In this document: piece by piece, positions 63,856-64,000 of the stretch
Layout: each line of letters begins with the position of its first letter
Position numbering within the stretch: position 1 is the first letter of the stretch
DNA from: Halomonas sp. McH1-25
GTDB taxonomy: Bacteria > Pseudomonadota > Gammaproteobacteria > Pseudomonadales > Halomonadaceae
Length of the DNA stretch: 64,000 nucleotides
NCBI RefSeq assembly: GCF_022348165.1
Contig: NZ_JAKRFI010000001.1
Coordinates: 1,212,804 to 1,276,803, forward strand
Reading direction: 5' to 3'
Program-made: the position numbers and the translations under genes
Notes under the pieces: generated by a model
Told to the model about the DNA's origin: nothing
Seen by the model: the letters and a program-made list of their open reading frames with translations, nothing else
Database searches by the model: none

Positions 63856-64000
63856 CTATAGCTTCGGCTCGATCTCCGGCAGGATCTGGAACAGGTCGCC
63901 AACCAGACCATAATCCGCGACCTGGAAGATCGGTGCTTCCTCGTCCTTGTTGATCGCCACGATGACCTTGGAGTCTTTCATCCCCGCCAGGTGCTGAATC
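63856..64000 (-). CDS. etfA: Electron transfer flavoprotein alpha subunit, 3' end
   Basis: Only the last 47 codons are in the window. They read [19 protein letters not shown] and [19 protein letters not shown], matching the conserved FAD-binding C terminus of EtfA (FixB), the alpha subunit of the ETF heterodimer that carries electrons from acyl-CoA dehydrogenases. The stop codon is TAG. The rest lies beyond the right edge. Confidence 0.92.
   Translation of the reverse strand, partial: IQHLAGMKDSKVIVAINKDEEAPIFQVADYGLVGDLFQILPEIEPKL

Noticed and set aside
63684..63953. 89-residue open frame after the integrase relic
   Set aside because: Begins inside the dead integrase domain, continues as unrelated sequence and runs antisense into etfA.

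Overview
The window reads as chromosomal DNA of a high-GC gammaproteobacterium, most likely a member of the Halomonadaceae (Halomonas sensu lato). This is inferred from the recognisable proteins: FabV-type enoyl reductase, two-subunit arginine succinyltransferase, DUF3581, DUF808, a TRAP transporter-linked acid-sugar operon and many c-di-GMP proteins. No rRNA, tRNA or CRISPR array was recognised. Gene density is high except between about 58.8 and 63.85 kb.

Layout. 1-7.3 kb: housekeeping and conserved genes (YqaA-like membrane protein, DUF808, cyclodeaminase family, ribonuclease Z, NTF2-like protein, ketopantoate reductase, P-loop protein, DUF3581, SHOCT protein). 7.6-13.1 kb: a co-directional set made of a periplasmic PstS-like protein, an outer-membrane barrel, a membrane GGDEF-EAL protein and an exosortase-type acyltransferase. 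13.1-30.0 kb: a large acid-sugar catabolic region. A GntR/FCD regulator diverges from apnO, a RuBisCO-like protein gene and a DUF1537 kinase gene (D-apionate branch). These converge on an 11-gene minus-strand operon (ltnD, otnK, otnC, otnI, denD, TRAP dctP-dctQ-dctM, aldehyde dehydrogenase, tartrate/D-malate dehydrogenase, beta-hydroxyacid dehydrogenase) for L-threonate and D-erythronate. A LacI regulator diverges from ltnD, with a perfect 18-bp operator palindrome in between.

30.1-37.3 kb is a signalling block: a chemoreceptor with a C-terminal CheR-type tether, a REC-EAL phosphodiesterase, a hybrid histidine kinase with a periplasmic-protein gene in front of it, and a divergent OmpR-type regulator. 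Between the REC-EAL gene and the hybrid kinase lies an unannotated minus-strand RNA of about 238 nt. It is built of serial hairpins that show GGA in their loops and ends in an intrinsic terminator. This is the architecture of CsrB/RsmY/RsmZ RNAs that titrate CsrA/RsmA, and it is the main discovery here.

37.3-58.8 kb: DUF2252, two membrane-anchored short-chain dehydrogenases around a GNAT gene, LysR/MdaB, the arginine succinyltransferase operon (astC, aruF, aruG, astD, astB; astE is not present), SDR, PmtA-like methyltransferase, AraC/GlxA regulator, DUF2959 lipoprotein, FabV, glutathione peroxidase, Nudix, AidB-like dehydrogenase, LysE exporter and Rnk. 58.8-63.85 kb is a low-density, apparently eroded accessory segment: tandem terminators upstream of rnk, orphan small proteins, a pair of paralogous zinc-ribbon proteins flanking a broken mntP relic, an M42 peptidase and an integrase relic. 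The window ends inside etfA.
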